The notes below the pieces were generated by a model, which saw only the letters and a list, made by a program, of their open reading frames with translations, was not told the origin of the DNA and made no database searches. Shown piece by piece: positions 60,701 to 64,000 of a DNA stretch of 64,000 nucleotides. Each line of letters opens with the position of its first letter. Position 1 is the stretch's first letter. Source of the stretch: Toxotes chatareus (taxonomy: Eukaryota > Chordata > Actinopteri > Toxotidae); NCBI GenBank assembly GCA_016801885.1, contig CM028889.1, positions 25,364,001-25,428,000 of the forward strand, in the 5' to 3' direction. Made by a program: the position numbers and the translations under genes.

Positions 60701-62056
60701 CACACTGACAGTGCAGAAATAGTTTAATCTTCCAACTACACCTGTCGAGATTATAACACACTGTATCATCGTGTCTCTGGAAAACTGTCTGGAGTTGTCT
60801 CGCTGTTAAACATCAGTGTAATTCTACCTTAACAAACGACAGCCATGTTTACTGTGCACTTGAGAAGCCAAGAAGTGCTGAAGTTCATCAGAAGTCTACG
60901 GCTTCAGTGTGTGATCAGAATGTTCCCGCAGCCCTGAGCTTGTTGGGAGGGAGAGACCGAAAGAAAAAGTGAAATAATATTTGGGACAAACCCAGTTTTA
61001 TATCCTCCGTCATAGCTGCTGCTGCTGTAGGGCTTTTGTGATGATTTGCCCAGTCTGCCTTGGCAGCCACTCTCCATCAGGCAGCAAGCCATTGTGCAGC
61101 AACTTACCGCAAGAGTTTATGCTTCAGTGTTAGTCATACAATGTTGGATAAATCGAATTTGCTTTTTCTTCTGGTTTTCCACTCTTACTAAAATGGAAAT
61201 AATCGTGTAAAGAAAATGACTAGCATGCTTTTAAAATGCCTTGTCTGCTGTGGAGGGCAAACTGATAACGCTGCAGGGAACAAAGTGATAGCTGGAGTCT
61301 GCAGTATGGGATGGGACGAGAAGAAAAGTGCCTGGAAAAGCTTTTTCTCTCACCAGAGTTATTTTGGTGAAGTTATGAATGTTGTGGGCGACAGTAAAAA
61401 CCAGGAATCTTCAGAGAATACCAGTCACCTCAGCCAAAAAGAGCAAAGGTGACTTCAAATGGGAGTCAGTATTTGAATAATCCTTTGATGCCACCGACAG
61501 GGGGTATAACTATGATACCAAAGTTCATTAACATCTGGCAAAGCTTTCAGGTTTGTTTTCATATGTATTCAAACACACATTTTTGATATGGATTCGGTTT
61601 AAACGAGATTTTCAGTTTCATTTACTTCTGTTGTGGTTTTGACTTGTTTTCGCTGTCAGTCCCTGGGGAAATATTTCCTGGAAATAGCTTTTTATGACCA
61701 GTAATTTATGGGAAGTGCGAGGGCTGGTGACTGTTGCATCACAGGAATAATGGAGGGTCAGTGTCTGGCAGATTGTTCACATCAGTTTATCTGAACAGAG
61801 TATCCCCTCCCTCAGACTGTGTCTGAAATGGCAGCTGTACGCGGTGCATTGAGGAAAGTACCTAAAGGTGCTGCTGTGTTGTCACTCGCTGAGAAGCCCC
61901 ATCTGTTGGCTGCCAGCCCGGAGTCCATGGTGCTGTGGACGGTGTCTTTCATTAGAAGCACAGAGTTTTGTTTTCGACTCTCTCCTCCTCCTGCAGGAAT
62001 ACTCCCAGGAACCACGCTAAGCTGCAACCGCACATCAGGGTTTGTTTGTGTGTTTC

Positions 62057-62078
62057 TGTGTGTGTGTGTGTGTGTGTA
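62057..62078. repeat. (GT)n microsatellite
   Basis: Eleven uninterrupted GT units inside the putative nhs intron 1. Confidence 0.9.
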
Positions 62079-64000
62079 AGTTTTTCCTTTTGCCGTGTGG
62101 GAAACTGAAATATTTTGTAAAATTCACTCTCTTTCCAACTCGCTAACATTATTGCCTGGCGTGAAACACACAAATAATTCCGTACAGTGTGAGGTTTGTT
62201 TTTTTTACAAGACCAGTTTTATATATCTCATTATAAAAAATTTTGAGCGGCAAACCCAAACACACCACTGAGGTCTAACTGAGCCCAGCGTGATTCTGAG
62301 GAACTCAGCGACCGAGATCTGATTTCGAGGCCCGTGGCCGTCGGTGCTGCTTGGGTAGCAGCTTCACCAAAAATTTGACTAAGTAGTCAAATGTTCAGAT
62401 TACTCCACAGTCCTGACGTCTGTCAGTCCATCTGTGAGAAACTGCTGCATAGTGAAGTCACATTTGCTCTCGGTGGAATGGCTGAGAGAGGTGGATCATT
62501 GTGGCTGTTTGGTACTTTAGTTCAGCATCAAGCTCCGAAGCATTTTCTGAGCTTTGGGATGGGCAAATGACCCACATCCATCTGTGCTTTAGAAGCTTGT
62601 CCTGCTATTCGCACACTACAAATTTGACTAGATAGTCTGTCAAAGCAGTCAGGGATGCATTTGCCTTCAAACCGTGCAACATACACGGGCAGATGTATCT
62701 CTGACTGCCTGCGAATGTGGTTTGTCATCCTGGTGCGTCCTCAGTACAGTTGTACCTCTGTTTAGAAATGTCTCCGGTCACGAAAGGACGATTTTGGGTC
62801 TAAGCATGAACAGGACCAGCAAGATCAAAGGTCCCGACCCGCCCCCCAGAGTCCCCACCAGCCAGTGCACAGGAGCCAAGTGGAGGTGTGTCAGACGATC
62901 CCTCTAGAAACACACACACAGAAGAGAAACATGTCTGACTGACATCCAGACATAAAAGCACTTGTGCAAATGAAATGGAAAGCAGGGCTTGAACGGCTGC
63001 CATGCTGAAACAGAGCGGCGTTGGGGCGAAGGCCTGCCCTCACAGATCTCTTTGTGCAGGCGAGCTGCATGCCAGCTGGCTGGCTGCTGGGAAGTTTTGT
63101 GTGACTCATTACCTCTCCATTGAGGGACACAAAGCTGGGGCGCACTCGCCCATCAGAGCTCGGAGCCTCCCGGCGTCCCGTCTTCACCTTAACGTGCGGT
63201 CAAGGTCACAGCTCCCATGCTGGGATGACGCCCGGCAGCTTCAACAGCCAATCAGAAACAGAGATCTCAGTCACGGGGCCAGTTTGAATGAGGCTGTCAG
63301 TGGGAAGTCTCTCCACTCACTTAATGTGTGGACAGTTACCTTGGCAGCAGTTTGTCTGAAGGAAGAAATGTCGCCGTTGAGCCCATTTGGCAGGACACAT
63401 TGATGGCTATTGATTTGAATTCTTTCACTACATGTGTCCTGAAAGTGTGTCCCTGTTTTACTGCCCCACTGTTTGTTCACCCTCAAACTAAATGTCACAG
63501 TGGCACCAGCTCATGACAGAAACGCCTCATTTATCACCTCGATGATGTCGATTCATGTTTTTTTTTTTGTGAACTTTATTGTTAGTTTGAATAGGGTGGA
63601 CTCTGAGATGGGTGGGGGTGGGGGGCGGTCGGTCCTGAACTGTGTTGAATCTGTGTTTACAGAGGTGCAACACTAAAGCGAGTGCACAGAGGTGGATCAA
63701 AGACAACTTCATTCTGACAGACGAGAATAACACGTTGTAATCAAAAGCATATGCTGCGTGTTTTAGGAGAGCCAGGTTGTGGACGGAGAGCTGTGATGAA
63801 GGAGCAGATACGGTGTGAAAAATAGCTGCGGTGTTATTCTAAGCTTAAGAACATAATAAATACCCACCTCCATACCAAGGCAGATTATGATGACTTACCA
63901 AAAGCAGCAACAATTCCAAAGTTTTTTCTTTGCTCTCACTCTCTGTCTGTGTTGTTGGATGGATTTTTCATTTTAGAAAAAGCAGCTCATATCAGGTTAA

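Larger units (their letters stand above)
52550..64000 (+). other. nhs: Start of the large nhs intron 1
   Basis: No further NHS exon, other gene or RNA gene is recognised in 11.4 kb. This fits the very long first intron of NHS in vertebrates. Contents seen: four short GGCTGTCCCG-type units near 52915-52948, a CT/CA microsatellite with CACACTTAAA units near 54695-54785, a CA run at 57391-57410, an 11-bp-arm hairpin at 59241-59268 and a GT run at 62057-62078. Homeodomain-like TAATTA/ATTAG clusters near 54055-54160 could mark an enhancer, but this is speculative. Confidence 0.7.

Noticed and set aside
61819..62079. 86-codon frame starting MSEMAAVRGALRKVPKG
   Set aside because: It runs into the GT microsatellite and has no family match or good splice signals.

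Overview
This window is vertebrate, almost certainly percomorph teleost, nuclear DNA. It holds large spliced genes with GT-AG introns, CA/GT microsatellites, tRNA-derived SINEs and short inverted-repeat DNA elements of types common in fish. There are no operons, ribosome binding sites, CRISPR arrays or phage features. Five protein-coding genes can be read from the sequence. They were reconstructed by joining exons at splice sites that keep the reading frame and by matching recognised protein families.

Layout. (1) 1-782, + strand: 3' part of psmb11, the thymoproteasome beta5t subunit; its 5' end lies left of the window. (2) About 4140-21258, +: cdh24, a type II classical cadherin with a putative 5' non-coding exon and 13 coding exons (1270 codons). 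It has an unusually long propeptide and cytoplasmic tail. (3) 24850-27843, - strand: cltrn (collectrin), six coding exons, 218 residues. (4) 30289-46731, +: reps2 (RalBP1-associated EH-domain protein), 19 coding exons, 670 residues, with a 3' UTR to about 47.87 kb. (5) 52270-52549, +: first coding exon of nhs (Nance-Horan syndrome protein). The remaining 11.4 kb is best read as the start of its very large first intron.

The two halves have different human counterparts. From memory, psmb11 and cdh24 are neighbours on human 14q11.2, while CLTRN, REPS2 and NHS lie in Xp22. The fish gene order therefore joins two blocks, and the junction falls between the convergent 3' ends of cdh24 and cltrn (21.3-24.8 kb). 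The genes do not form one pathway. Their roles are thymic antigen processing, cell adhesion, amino-acid transporter trafficking, endocytic/Ral signalling and actin/WAVE-linked morphogenesis.

I found no wholly new gene system. The points most worth a second look are: a 64-residue insertion in psmb11 that contains an in-frame GT...AG segment; the expanded cdh24 prodomain and tail, where intron read-through would give catenin-blind isoforms; an upstream ORF that overlaps the nhs start codon; and several mobile-element remnants close to exons or promoters (a foldback element with a 9-bp target duplication, an inverted-repeat element filling a cdh24 intron, a SINE pair, and a ~1.2 kb repeat just upstream of nhs).
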